The notes beneath the pieces are model-generated. The model made no database searches. It worked only from the letters and a program-made list of their open reading frames with translations, and was not told the DNA's origin. This document shows positions 21,086-29,968 of a stretch of DNA of 64,000 bases, one piece after another (position 1 is the first letter of the stretch; each line of letters opens with the position of its first letter). The position numbers and the translations under genes are program-made. This stretch comes from Flavobacterium stagni (lineage in GTDB: Bacteria; Bacteroidota; Bacteroidia; Flavobacteriales; Flavobacteriaceae): positions 54,346 to 118,345 of the forward strand of contig NZ_SBKN01000009.1 of assembly GCF_004122105.1 (NCBI RefSeq). The letters run 5' to 3'.

Positions 21086-22738
21086 ATGATTACCTCGCTA
21101 ACCATTGAAAATTATGCGTTAATCGAACGATTGTCGGTTTCTTTCTCCGATGGATTTTCGGTGATAACTGGAGAGACAGGAGCAGGAAAGTCGATACTTT
21201 TAGGTGCATTGGGTTTGGTTTTAGGCAATCGAGCCGACTTATCTTCCTTAAAAAATAAAGCTGAAAAATGCGTCATTGAAGCCCATTTTGATCTGTCAAA
21301 ACAAGATTTACAGTCGTTTTTTGAACAAATGGATTGGGATTTTGATACGCATACTATTTTACGTCGCGAAATTTTACCTTCAGGCAAATCTCGTGCTTTT
21401 GTCAATGATACACCAGTAAATGTTTCCGATTTGCAAGAATTGGGCGAGCAGTTGATTGATATTCATTCCCAAAATGAAACCCAGGAATTGTACAGTGATG
21501 CTTTTCAATTTCAAATTCTTGATGCTGTTGCCAAAAATGAAGAGTTGCTCTCCAATTATCAACTATTATTAAAAAAATACCGCACGGCGCAGACCGATTG
21601 CGACCAACTGAAACAGGATTTAGGCAATCGTTTAAAAGAACAAGATTACAATGCCTTTTTGTTGGAAGAATTAACGGCGGCTCAATTACAAGTAGACGAA
21701 CAAGAGAACTTGGAAACTCAATTGGAGAAATTGAGTAATGTGGAACAAATACAGTTGCAACTTGGAAAAGTGTTGCAATTAACCCAGTCGGATCAATATG
21801 GCTTAATTATTCAATTGAAAGAAGCTAAATCAGCGCTTCAAAAAATTGCAAGTTTTTCAATTGAGTACGAAAACCTTTTAGAGCGCATAACCAGTTTGTT
21901 GATTGAGATGGATGATGTAGAGAAGGAACTCGAAAGCATGGTGGATCATGTCCAAGCTGACCCTGAAATGCTCGAGCAAATCAGTCAGAAGCTCCAATTG
22001 ATATATGCCTTACAGAAAAAGCATCAAGTGAGTTCTATCGCAGAACTATTAGCAATTCAAGAAACGTTGAGTTCACAGGCATTGTCTTTAACCAGCTTAG
22101 AATCTCAAATTGCGAATTTGGAAGCGTGGATGGTGTCGGCTGAAAAAGAATTGAACGATTTTGCCGATTCATTACATCAAAATCGAATCAAAGCTATTCC
22201 AATAGTCGCCGCTAAAATAGAAAGCATTATTTCCGATTTGGGCATGCCCAATGCGAAATTCACCATTGAAGTCAGTCCCCAAGAGCACTTTTTGACCAAT
22301 GGAAAAGATAAAATTACGTTTTTGTTTGCAGCCAATAAGGGAACCGAATTCGGTCTCCTAAAAAAAGTTGCTTCAGGTGGAGAAATGTCCCGCATCATGT
22401 TGGCTGTAAAAGCATTGATGGCAGAACATATGCAATTACCGACGTTAATTTTGGACGAAATCGATACGGGGGTTTCGGGAGAAATTGCGCACAAAATGGG
22501 CGAGATTATGAAAAATATGAGTCAGAACCGCCAACTATTTGCCATCACTCATTTGCCACAAATTGCGGGGAAAGGGAAAAGGCATTTTAAAGTGTATAAG
22601 ACCATGGAAGGTGATACGACAGCAACCCAATTGAAAAAATTAAATACGGAGGAGCGCATCATTGAAATTGCTCAAATGCTCTCTGGAAATACCATAACTG
22701 AAGCAGCGATAGGGCAGGCTCAAGCTTTGCTCAACTAA
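21086..22738 (+). CDS. recN: DNA repair protein RecN
   Basis: An SMC-like ATPase of 550 residues acting in double-strand break repair. It has Walker A GETGAGKSIL near residue 30, a long central coiled-coil region (about 150-365, rich in E, L, Q), signature ASGGEMSRIMLAVKAL near 427, Walker B LILDEIDTGVSGE, and the terminal FAITHLPQIA motif. Length and architecture are standard. Confidence 0.95.
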   Translation: MITSLTIENYALIERLSVSFSDGFSVITGETGAGKSILLGALGLVLGNRADLSSLKNKAEKCVIEAHFDLSKQDLQSFFEQMDWDFDTHTILRREILPSGKSRAFVNDTPVNVSDLQELGEQLIDIHSQNETQELYSDAFQFQILDAVAKNEELLSNYQLLLKKYRTAQTDCDQLKQDLGNRLKEQDYNAFLLEELTAAQLQVDEQENLETQLEKLSNVEQIQLQLGKVLQLTQSDQYGLIIQLKEAKSALQKIASFSIEYENLLERITSLLIEMDDVEKELESMVDHVQADPEMLEQISQKLQLIYALQKKHQVSSIAELLAIQETLSSQALSLTSLESQIANLEAWMVSAEKELNDFADSLHQNRIKAIPIVAAKIESIISDLGMPNAKFTIEVSPQEHFLTNGKDKITFLFAANKGTEFGLLKKVASGGEMSRIMLAVKALMAEHMQLPTLILDEIDTGVSGEIAHKMGEIMKNMSQNRQLFAITHLPQIAGKGKRHFKVYKTMEGDTTATQLKKLNTEERIIEIAQMLSGNTITEAAIGQAQALLN

Positions 22739-22756
22739 AAAATAGAAGTATCTTTG
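22727..22756 (+). promoter_or_regulatory. Promoter of fabV
   Basis: TTG at 22727-22729 (inside the end of recN), 19-bp spacer, perfect TATCTTTG at 22749-22756, 26 bp before the fabV ATG. It has the same geometry as the rpsF promoter. Confidence 0.8.
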
Positions 22757-22782
22757 TACCACAATTTAGAAATTAGACCATT

Positions 22783-23973
22783 ATGATTATAGAACCAAGA
22801 ATGCGCGGATTTATTTGTTTAACAGCTCATCCTGATGGCTGTGCGCAAAATGTAAAAAATCAAATTGAATACGTAAAATCAAAAGGGAAAATCGAGGGCG
22901 CAAAACGCGTTTTAGTGATTGGAGCTTCTACCGGTTTTGGTTTGGCTTCACGTATTACCAGCGCATTTGGTTGTGATGCGGCAACAATTGGTGTATTTTT
23001 TGAAAAACCAGGAACAGAAGGCAAAACGGCTTCTCCAGGATGGTATAATTCAGCGGCCTTTGAAAAAGAAGCGCATGCGGCTGGTTTATATGCGAAAAGT
23101 ATCAATGGTGATGCTTTTTCAAATGAAATTAAAGCCCAAACAATCGATTTAATAAAAGCGGATTTGGGTCAGGTAGATTTGGTAATTTACAGTTTGGCTT
23201 CTCCCGTGAGAATGCATCCAACAACAGGAGTCTTACACCGTTCGGCTTTGAAACCTATCGGTGGAACATTCACGAATAAAACGGTTGATTTTCATACGGG
23301 TAATGTGACCCAAGTTTCTATTGAGCCTGCCCAACAAGAAGATATTGACAATACAGTTGTAGTTATGGGTGGAGAAGATTGGTCAATGTGGATGGATGCG
23401 ATGAAGGCAGCTGGTGTTTTGGCGGAAGGCGCTATGACAGTGGCGTATTCGTACATCGGACCTGAAGTGACTAAAGCGGTTTACCGTAATGGAACTATTG
23501 GTCGTGCCAAAGATCATTTGGAAGCTACAGCGGCTGTAATTACACAGTCCTTGTCAGATTTAGGAGGAAAAGCCTATGTTTCTGTGAATAAAGCTTTGGT
23601 TACACAGGCGAGTTCAGCCATTCCAGTAATTCCATTATACATTTCACTTTTATACAAAATCATGAAGCGCGAAGGCATTCACGAAGGTTGTATCGAACAA
23701 ATGGAGCGTTTGTATAGCGACCGTTTGTATGGTAAATCTGAAATTCCTGTGGATGCTGAAAATAGAATTCGCATTGACGATTGGGAAATGCGTGATGATG
23801 TGCAAGCAGAGGTAGCTCAATTATGGGAAGAAGCTACCACAGAAAGCTTGCCAGGAATCGGTGATTTGGCGGGTTATAAAAATGATTTCTTAAATTTATT
23901 TGGCTTTGGATTTGAAGGAGTAGATTATCAAGCCGACACAAATGAAGTCGTTCCTGTTCCAAGTATTGGATAA
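22783..23973 (+). CDS. fabV: Trans-2-enoyl-[acyl carrier protein] reductase FabV
   Basis: FabV is the large monomeric short-chain dehydrogenase-like enoyl reductase that completes each fatty acid elongation cycle using NADH, and it is generally insensitive to triclosan. The 396-residue length fits. Visible motifs are the dinucleotide-binding GASTGFGLASR near residue 48, YSLASPVRMHP, the active-site Tyr-containing VAYSYIGPEVT and the conserved Lys in GRAKDHLE. It has its own promoter and terminator and so is a single-gene unit. Confidence 0.95.
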   Translation: MIIEPRMRGFICLTAHPDGCAQNVKNQIEYVKSKGKIEGAKRVLVIGASTGFGLASRITSAFGCDAATIGVFFEKPGTEGKTASPGWYNSAAFEKEAHAAGLYAKSINGDAFSNEIKAQTIDLIKADLGQVDLVIYSLASPVRMHPTTGVLHRSALKPIGGTFTNKTVDFHTGNVTQVSIEPAQQEDIDNTVVVMGGEDWSMWMDAMKAAGVLAEGAMTVAYSYIGPEVTKAVYRNGTIGRAKDHLEATAAVITQSLSDLGGKAYVSVNKALVTQASSAIPVIPLYISLLYKIMKREGIHEGCIEQMERLYSDRLYGKSEIPVDAENRIRIDDWEMRDDVQAEVAQLWEEATTESLPGIGDLAGYKNDFLNLFGFGFEGVDYQADTNEVVPVPSIG

Positions 23974-23994
23974 ATAGAAAAGATTTAACATTTA

Positions 23995-24028
23995 AACAGC
24001 CTGAATTCGTATCAGGCTGTTTTTTTTA
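23995..24028 (+). terminator. Rho-independent terminator after fabV
   Basis: Perfect 10-bp stem AACAGCCTGA / TCAGGCTGTT around a 7-base loop, followed by an uninterrupted T run. Confidence 0.92.
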
Positions 24029-24075
24029 TTCCTATTTTTGAAATTATTTCTAACCAATTTATATTCTTTGATTTT

Positions 24076-27000
24076 ATGAAAAAAATTACGCTGAGTTTAG
24101 CTTTATTTTTTCTTGTACAAATCGGATATAGCCAAACACTAGACCAATATACTTTTGCACAAAGTAATGGGACGTATTCGGCTATTTCTGGTGGAACAGT
24201 AGTAGGAAATACAGCAACCGATGATGAGCGTTTTGTGGATCCATCTGTAAGTTTAGGTGGTGCTGCAACTACGGGGGTAGGTTTACCCATCGGATTTAAT
24301 TTTGTTTTTAACGGTTATACGTATGACCGTTTTGCTATTAATGCAAATGGATGGATTGCATTGGGGTCGTCAGCGCTAAGTCCGGCAGTTGATTTAACCA
24401 CTTCGTCATCTTACAACCCATTGTCAACGATTACAACAGCAGTTTCCAATGTTAATGTTGCACGTATTGCTGCATTTGCAAGAGATCTGCAAGCACAAGC
24501 GGGTTCTGAATTGCGTTACCAAGTAATTGGTTCGGCACCTAATCGTACATTGGTTGTGCAATGGAAAAATTATGCGAAATATTTGGCGTTAGGTGATTCT
24601 ATGAATTTTCAAATTCGTTTAAACGAAACATCTAATTCAGTGCAATTTGTATATGGGACTATGACCAACAATACTACAGATACTGTTGTGGATTGTGGTT
24701 TACGTGCCGCTCCTAATAATCCAGCGACCAATTTTGCCAACAGAACTTCTACAACAAGTTGGATTTCTACTTCTGCAGGAACAACCGCTGCAGATACCAT
24801 GTTCATGTCACAAACAATTGCGCCTTCAAGTGGATTGACGTATACCTGGACAACACCACCGAGTTGTACAGGAACACCAACTCCAGGTGCTACTCTTTCT
24901 ACGAGCGCTTCGGTTTGTGCATCTGCTAACTTTACGTTGTCCTTGCAAAATACCACTTCAGGTTCTGGTGTAACCTATCAATGGATGACATCAACCGATG
25001 GTGTAAATTACAGTAATGCAACAGGTAGTGCTACACAAAGTACTTATGTAACCTCACAAACTGCATCAACCTATTACAAATGTTTAGTGACTTGTACAGC
25101 TTCAGGTACTGCAGCTGAAAGTTCGCCCTTACAAATAGGAATGAATGCAGTGAACGCTTGTTATTGTACACCAACTTATACCACAGGAAAAACGGAAGGT
25201 GATTTGATTTCTAATATTGTAATTAATGGAACAACACTTTCGAATAATTCGGGGACTGCTCCTACGAACCCGGCTTACACTTATTTTACGGGTCAGCCCA
25301 ATTATACAGCTAATTTACAAGCAGGAGGGACATATACAGTTACCGTAACTGTAGGTACTTTTGGAGGTCAAAATGTGTCCATGTGGATTGATTATAATGA
25401 TAACGGATTTTTTGAAACCAACGAACGTATCGGTTCGACAACCACATCTATTGATGCCAATGGTACGGCGACCTTTACGATTTCTTTGGCATGTAATCCA
25501 CCTTTAGGCACTCATAGAATGCGTGTGCGTGATGTTTGGAATCAAGTAGGGAATACCATCGATCCTTGTGCGAACTATGGATATGGTGAAGCCGAAGATT
25601 ACGATATTGTAATTACTACACCTGTAGCATGTCCACAACCATCTAATGTTATTGTAACCAATACAACCACTACTACAGCTACTGTTGGTTGGAATGCAGG
25701 ATGTACAGAAACTGCATGGATGATTTATGTGGTTCCGGCAGGAAGTCCAGCTCCAACAGTGGGTTCGGGTACAGTAGTAACTGTAAATCCTTATGTGATT
25801 ACAGGGTTAACATCCAATACGGATTATGATATTTATATCGCTGCCGATTGTTCAACAAACGGGACTAGTTTGCTCACTGGACCTATCTTTTTCAGAACAT
25901 TAATTCCAGCTCCTGGAAATGATGATTGTAGCAACGCTGTCGCCTTAACAGTTGGAGAGAATGTAACTTCGAATCCAGTAGTTGGCACCAATGTTTCAGC
26001 TACCAACTCAAATCCTCCAGCACCCGGTTGTGCCAGTTTTTTAGGTGGTGATGTTTGGTATACGGTAGTGGTTCCTGCCACTGGAAATGTAACTTTAGAA
26101 ACCAGTGAAGTAACTGGAAGTGATGTAACCGATACTGGCTTAGCAGTTTATTCGGGTGATTGTAACGGGTTGAGTTTATTGGCTTGTGATGATGATTCCA
26201 GCACCAATGGGAACTATTCATTGATTTCATTAAACGGACTTACTCCAGGTCAATTGCTTTATGTTAATGTTTGGGAATATGCTAACGATAGTTTTGGTGA
26301 ATTCCAAATCTCAGCTTACGATTGTCCAACAGGTACGCCAGCTCCTACTGGTGATGCGGAACAATATTTCTGTAGTAATTCCTTAACATTTGATTCGTTA
26401 CAAGTAACGGGTAGTGGCTTGTTATGGTATGCTACACCAACAGGGGGGACACCTTTTAACGGTACAGATACCGTGACAGATGGTGTTACGTATTATGCGT
26501 CACAAACCATCAACTGTGAAAGTTATTCCCGTTTGGCAGTTACTGTTCATGTTGCCCCTCTACCCATGGTTTCAAATATTGATTTGTTAGCTTGTGAATC
26601 GGATGGTGATGGGATGGAAATATTTGATTTAACTGCTTCGGAAAGTTCAATAACTTTTGATGGTGGCATGCAATTCAGTTATTATATCGATTATTTTGAT
26701 GCTGAGTCTATGACAAACCCAATTGCAAATGCTACTGCATTTATGGGTACAAATGGACAAGTAATTTATGTGCGTGTTGAAAATGCAAATGGTTGTTATT
26801 CCATAGCTGAAGTGTATCTAGTTGTGGCTATGACATCTGCAGCGCCAACTGGAAATCCAACACAGGATTATTGTACCACTGCAACGTTAAATGACTTGGT
26901 TGTTAATGGATCGAATGTACTTTGGTATGCTGCAGCAACAGGTGGTTCACCTTTAGATCCATTTACGGATTTAGTGGATGGAGCAACCTATTATGCTTCT

Positions 27001-28095
27001 CAAAATGAATTTGGTTGTGAAAGTACAACGCGATTTGCAGTTACTGTAAATGATACCTGTGCTAATGTAGGTTGTTTAATTGGAGATGAATATCCAACTG
27101 GGGCTGTAACCATCAATTGTTCGGGTACAGCACAAATTATTACTGCGGCAGGCTGGGCAGGTGAATATTCAAGTGTAAATGTTACCGCAGGTGTTCAGTA
27201 TACTTTTACTAGTTCAAACGCAACGGATTATATTACTATTGGTAATTCTGACGGTTCTATTGCTTTTGCAGCAGGAACAACTCCGTTGATTTGGACTCCA
27301 ACAACAACTGATACTGTTCGTTTTTATACGCATGCTGATGCCAATTGTACGGCAAACACCGATAATAGAACGCGTTCAGTAGCTTGTGGAACGCCACCAC
27401 CAACCCCTGCAAATGATGCTTGTGCTTCACCAACAGCACTTACAGTTGGAGGAATTTATACTGATGCAGCTATCGATACGACCAGTTTAGGAGCCACTTT
27501 GAGTGCTGAAACTCCAGCACCTAGCTGTGGAGCTTTTGGTTTTGCAACTTCAGGAAAAGATGTTTGGTATAGTTTTACTGTGCCAACTTCTGGGAATGCA
27601 ACTATAGAAACTGCAGGAACTTCAACTGGCGGACCCGGCATTGATACTGTGGTACAAGCGTATTCTGGAACTTGTGGTGCTTTAACCGCGGTGGGTTGTG
27701 ATGATGATAGCGCTACTGAAGTAGTAGTAGGTCATTCGTTATTGTCTTTAACCGGACTCACGCCTGGAGCTACCATTTTAGTTCGTGTATTTGGTTACAA
27801 TGGAGCGCAAGGAAACTTTAGTATCTCTGTTTATGATGCATCTTTAGGCAATCAAGAAATAAGTGATGTTACTTTCAAAGCGTATCCAAATCCAGTGCAA
27901 AATGTTTTGAATATCACATCTTCTGAAGTAATCGATTCGCTACAAATTTATAATGTAGTAGGACAAGAGGTGTATAGTTCTAAAGTAAATGCTACAGAAT
28001 CTACATTAGACTTAAGTAATTTACCTGCGGGCTCCTACATTGTACGCGCTATGGCCAATGGTCAAGTGAAAACAATTAAAGTGATAAAACAGTAA
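24076..28095 (+). CDS. Large T9SS-secreted modular surface protein (GEVED, Fn3, PPC-like modules)
   Basis: The 1,339-residue protein has a signal peptide ending in GYSQ and a C-terminal type A sorting domain (about 1265-1339: FKAYPNPVQN, LQIYNVVGQEVY, LPAGSYIVR, ending TIKVIKQ) that directs T9SS export and surface attachment. Between them lie an N-terminal beta domain (FNFVFNGYTYDRFAINANG), a GEVED domain (about 410-515, WIDYNDNGFFETNE and YGYGEAEDYDI), a fibronectin-type domain (about 517-605), two PPC-like domains (about 612-750 and 1112-1257, both with DVWY and CDDDS) and two paired WYA-type Ig-like repeats (YASQ motifs near 815 and 975). No protease or hydrolase domain is visible, so an adhesin or matrix role is inferred. 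Confidence 0.9.
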   Translation: MKKITLSLALFFLVQIGYSQTLDQYTFAQSNGTYSAISGGTVVGNTATDDERFVDPSVSLGGAATTGVGLPIGFNFVFNGYTYDRFAINANGWIALGSSALSPAVDLTTSSSYNPLSTITTAVSNVNVARIAAFARDLQAQAGSELRYQVIGSAPNRTLVVQWKNYAKYLALGDSMNFQIRLNETSNSVQFVYGTMTNNTTDTVVDCGLRAAPNNPATNFANRTSTTSWISTSAGTTAADTMFMSQTIAPSSGLTYTWTTPPSCTGTPTPGATLSTSASVCASANFTLSLQNTTSGSGVTYQWMTSTDGVNYSNATGSATQSTYVTSQTASTYYKCLVTCTASGTAAESSPLQIGMNAVNACYCTPTYTTGKTEGDLISNIVINGTTLSNNSGTAPTNPAYTYFTGQPNYTANLQAGGTYTVTVTVGTFGGQNVSMWIDYNDNGFFETNERIGSTTTSIDANGTATFTISLACNPPLGTHRMRVRDVWNQVGNTIDPCANYGYGEAEDYDIVITTPVACPQPSNVIVTNTTTTTATVGWNAGCTETAWMIYVVPAGSPAPTVGSGTVVTVNPYVITGLTSNTDYDIYIAADCSTNGTSLLTGPIFFRTLIPAPGNDDCSNAVALTVGENVTSNPVVGTNVSATNSNPPAPGCASFLGGDVWYTVVVPATGNVTLETSEVTGSDVTDTGLAVYSGDCNGLSLLACDDDSSTNGNYSLISLNGLTPGQLLYVNVWEYANDSFGEFQISAYDCPTGTPAPTGDAEQYFCSNSLTFDSLQVTGSGLLWYATPTGGTPFNGTDTVTDGVTYYASQTINCESYSRLAVTVHVAPLPMVSNIDLLACESDGDGMEIFDLTASESSITFDGGMQFSYYIDYFDAESMTNPIANATAFMGTNGQVIYVRVENANGCYSIAEVYLVVAMTSAAPTGNPTQDYCTTATLNDLVVNGSNVLWYAAATGGSPLDPFTDLVDGATYYASQNEFGCESTTRFAVTVNDTCANVGCLIGDEYPTGAVTINCSGTAQIITAAGWAGEYSSVNVTAGVQYTFTSSNATDYITIGNSDGSIAFAAGTTPLIWTPTTTDTVRFYTHADANCTANTDNRTRSVACGTPPPTPANDACASPTALTVGGIYTDAAIDTTSLGATLSAETPAPSCGAFGFATSGKDVWYSFTVPTSGNATIETAGTSTGGPGIDTVVQAYSGTCGALTAVGCDDDSATEVVVGHSLLSLTGLTPGATILVRVFGYNGAQGNFSISVYDASLGNQEISDVTFKAYPNPVQNVLNITSSEVIDSLQIYNVVGQEVYSSKVNATESTLDLSNLPAGSYIVRAMANGQVKTIKVIKQ

Positions 28096-28120
28096 TTCAA
28101 TTACTCATAAACTTGTTAAA

Positions 28121-28152
28121 AATGTCCCGATTTATCGGGACATTTTCTTTTT
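28121..28152 (+). terminator. Rho-independent terminator after the first T9SS gene
   Basis: Perfect stem AATGTCCCGA / TCGGGACATT with TTTA loop, followed by TTCTTTTT. It ends 31 bp before the next start codon. Confidence 0.88.
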
Positions 28153-28183
28153 GTATGGAGTATATTTGCCAAAAATTTCAGCA

Positions 28184-29899
28184 ATGCTGTTTTCTATCAT
28201 AATCCCGGTTTATAATCGTCCCGACGAAATTGACGAATTATTACAAAGCTTAACGACATCAACTTACACGAATTTCGAAGTAGTTATCGTTGAAGACGGA
28301 TCTTCTATTGATTGTAAAGAAGTGGTGTTACGTTATGCCAAACAATTGCAAATTTCCTATTATTATAAAGCCAATTCGGGTCCCGGCGATTCCCGTAATT
28401 TTGGGATGAAGGTAGCCAAAGGCGATTATTTTATCATCTTTGATTCGGATTGTATCATTCCTTCACACTATATGAGTGAAGTAGTAAAAGAATTGAATAC
28501 AACCTATGTGGATTGTTTCGGAGGACCCGACAAAGCCTTGAAATCGTTCTCCTATATTCAACGCGCCATTAATTTTACAATGACTTCGTTTTTGACCACT
28601 GGAGGAATCCGTGGCGGCTCAGAGAAAATCGATAAATTCCAACCCCGTAGTTTCAATATGGGGATTTCTAAAAAAGCCTTTGAAGCATCCAAAGGGTTCG
28701 GAAACATTCATCCCGGAGAAGATCCCGATTTGTCCATCCGCTTATGGAAAATGGGGTTTAAAACCCGCCTTTTTAAGGAGGCGTATGTCTATCACAAGCG
28801 TCGTATTGATTGGGATAAATTCAGTGTACAAGTTTCCAAATTTGGTAAAGCACGACCCATTTTAAACCGATGGTATCCCGAATATGCCAAAATCACATTT
28901 TGGTTCCCAACGCTGTTTTTAGTTGGCTTGGCGGCCTCCGTGATCGCTTTGGTGTTTTTGTTTGATTGGGGATTGAAATTGTATTTCGTCTACTTTGCTC
29001 TAATCTTCCTGTTTTCCTCTATTCAAAACCGCAATCCCATTATTGGTTTCCTCTCTATAATAGCGGTATGGAAACAATTTACAGGGTATGGAATAGGGTT
29101 TATTAAGTCGTATTATAAAGTTCACTTATTAAAACAACAACCGCAAGATGCTTTTCCAGAGTTGTTTTTTAAAAAACCATTAGAAGCCCAAATTACTGAA
29201 GAAATTCATATTGAAAAAGAAGCCGAAGAACCCATTCACAAGTCGGTTGAAAAAGCCTTAGACAAAATCATTGCGCCCATTCAAAAAATAGTGGATACAG
29301 CACCAGTGAAAACGAAGATTATCGGACTCACGGGCGGTATTGGTAGTGGGAAAACAACCATAGCCAATTATCTCTCTGCCAAAGGGTATCCCGTTTACAT
29401 CTCCGATTTAGAGGCAAAAAAAGTAATGGACTTCCCCGAAATTATTCAAAAAATTGCGGCACAATTTGGTCCTGAAATAATGGATGCCAATCAACGGTTA
29501 AACCGCGAACAACTAGCGGCTATCGTTTTTAATAATCCGGAAAAATTAAAGCAACTCAATGCAATTGTGCATCCCGCTGTGAAAAATCATTTTGATCAAT
29601 GGATTGTCGCACATAAGAAATTCCCGTTCGTGTTTAAAGAAGCAGCCATTCTATTTGAAAGTGGCAGTTATAAGGATTGTGACGCCGTAATAACAGTAAC
29701 GGCTCCCTTAGAAATGCGAATTGCTCGCGTTTTAAAAAGAGATCAAACCACTCGCGAGAAAATTCTGCAACGGATTACCAATCAGCTTTCTGATGAAGAA
29801 CGTGCCGCACGAAGTCAGTATGTCATTCAAAACGAAAATTTCGAATCTACCAAACGACAAATCGAAGAAATCCTTATTTCCTTGAAAAATAAGCAATAA
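28184..29899 (+). CDS. coaE: Fusion: family 2 glycosyltransferase + dephospho-CoA kinase (CoaE)
   Basis: A single 571-residue frame joins two enzymes. Residues 1 to about 240 are a GT-A glycosyltransferase (FSIIIPVYNRPDEI, DXD-like IIFDSDCIIP, GEDPDLSIRLW), followed by hydrophobic segments about 245-320. A charged linker (about 335-375, many E and K) leads to a complete CoaE from about 378: P-loop GLTGGIGSGKTT, ISDLEAKKVM, LNAIVHP, LFESG and RITNQLSDEERAARS. CoaE phosphorylates the ribose 3'-OH of dephospho-CoA, the last CoA step. The start at ATG 28184 follows a perfect TATATTTG (28161-28168). As far as I recall the two are adjacent separate genes in related genomes. Both halves appear intact. 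Confidence 0.87.
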   Translation: MLFSIIIPVYNRPDEIDELLQSLTTSTYTNFEVVIVEDGSSIDCKEVVLRYAKQLQISYYYKANSGPGDSRNFGMKVAKGDYFIIFDSDCIIPSHYMSEVVKELNTTYVDCFGGPDKALKSFSYIQRAINFTMTSFLTTGGIRGGSEKIDKFQPRSFNMGISKKAFEASKGFGNIHPGEDPDLSIRLWKMGFKTRLFKEAYVYHKRRIDWDKFSVQVSKFGKARPILNRWYPEYAKITFWFPTLFLVGLAASVIALVFLFDWGLKLYFVYFALIFLFSSIQNRNPIIGFLSIIAVWKQFTGYGIGFIKSYYKVHLLKQQPQDAFPELFFKKPLEAQITEEIHIEKEAEEPIHKSVEKALDKIIAPIQKIVDTAPVKTKIIGLTGGIGSGKTTIANYLSAKGYPVYISDLEAKKVMDFPEIIQKIAAQFGPEIMDANQRLNREQLAAIVFNNPEKLKQLNAIVHPAVKNHFDQWIVAHKKFPFVFKEAAILFESGSYKDCDAVITVTAPLEMRIARVLKRDQTTREKILQRITNQLSDEERAARSQYVIQNENFESTKRQIEEILISLKNKQ

Positions 29900-29910
29900 A
29901 AGTAGGCTGT

Positions 29911-29963
29911 GTTAATGTTTGGTTAATACATTAACATAACAAATGTTAAAATCCCTAATTTTG
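29911..29963 (+). promoter_or_regulatory. Candidate operator and -7 box of the rprX-rprY operon
   Basis: GTTAAT occurs at 29911 and 29922, exactly 11 bp apart, the spacing used by OmpR-family regulators. Further TTAA cores lie at 29931 and 29946. Two overlapping inverted repeats are also present (TTAATGT/ACATTAA and TTAACAT/ATGTTAA). A perfect TAATTTTG -7 box (29956-29963) follows, only 5 bp from the ATG. Autoregulation by the downstream response regulator is an inference. Confidence 0.45.
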
Positions 29964-29968
29964 AGGTG

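Noticed and set aside
29180..29330. GT2-CoaE junction as an artefact of a missed stop
   Set aside because: The linker is in frame, has no stop and has normal codon use for the region. An assembly error cannot be excluded without reads.
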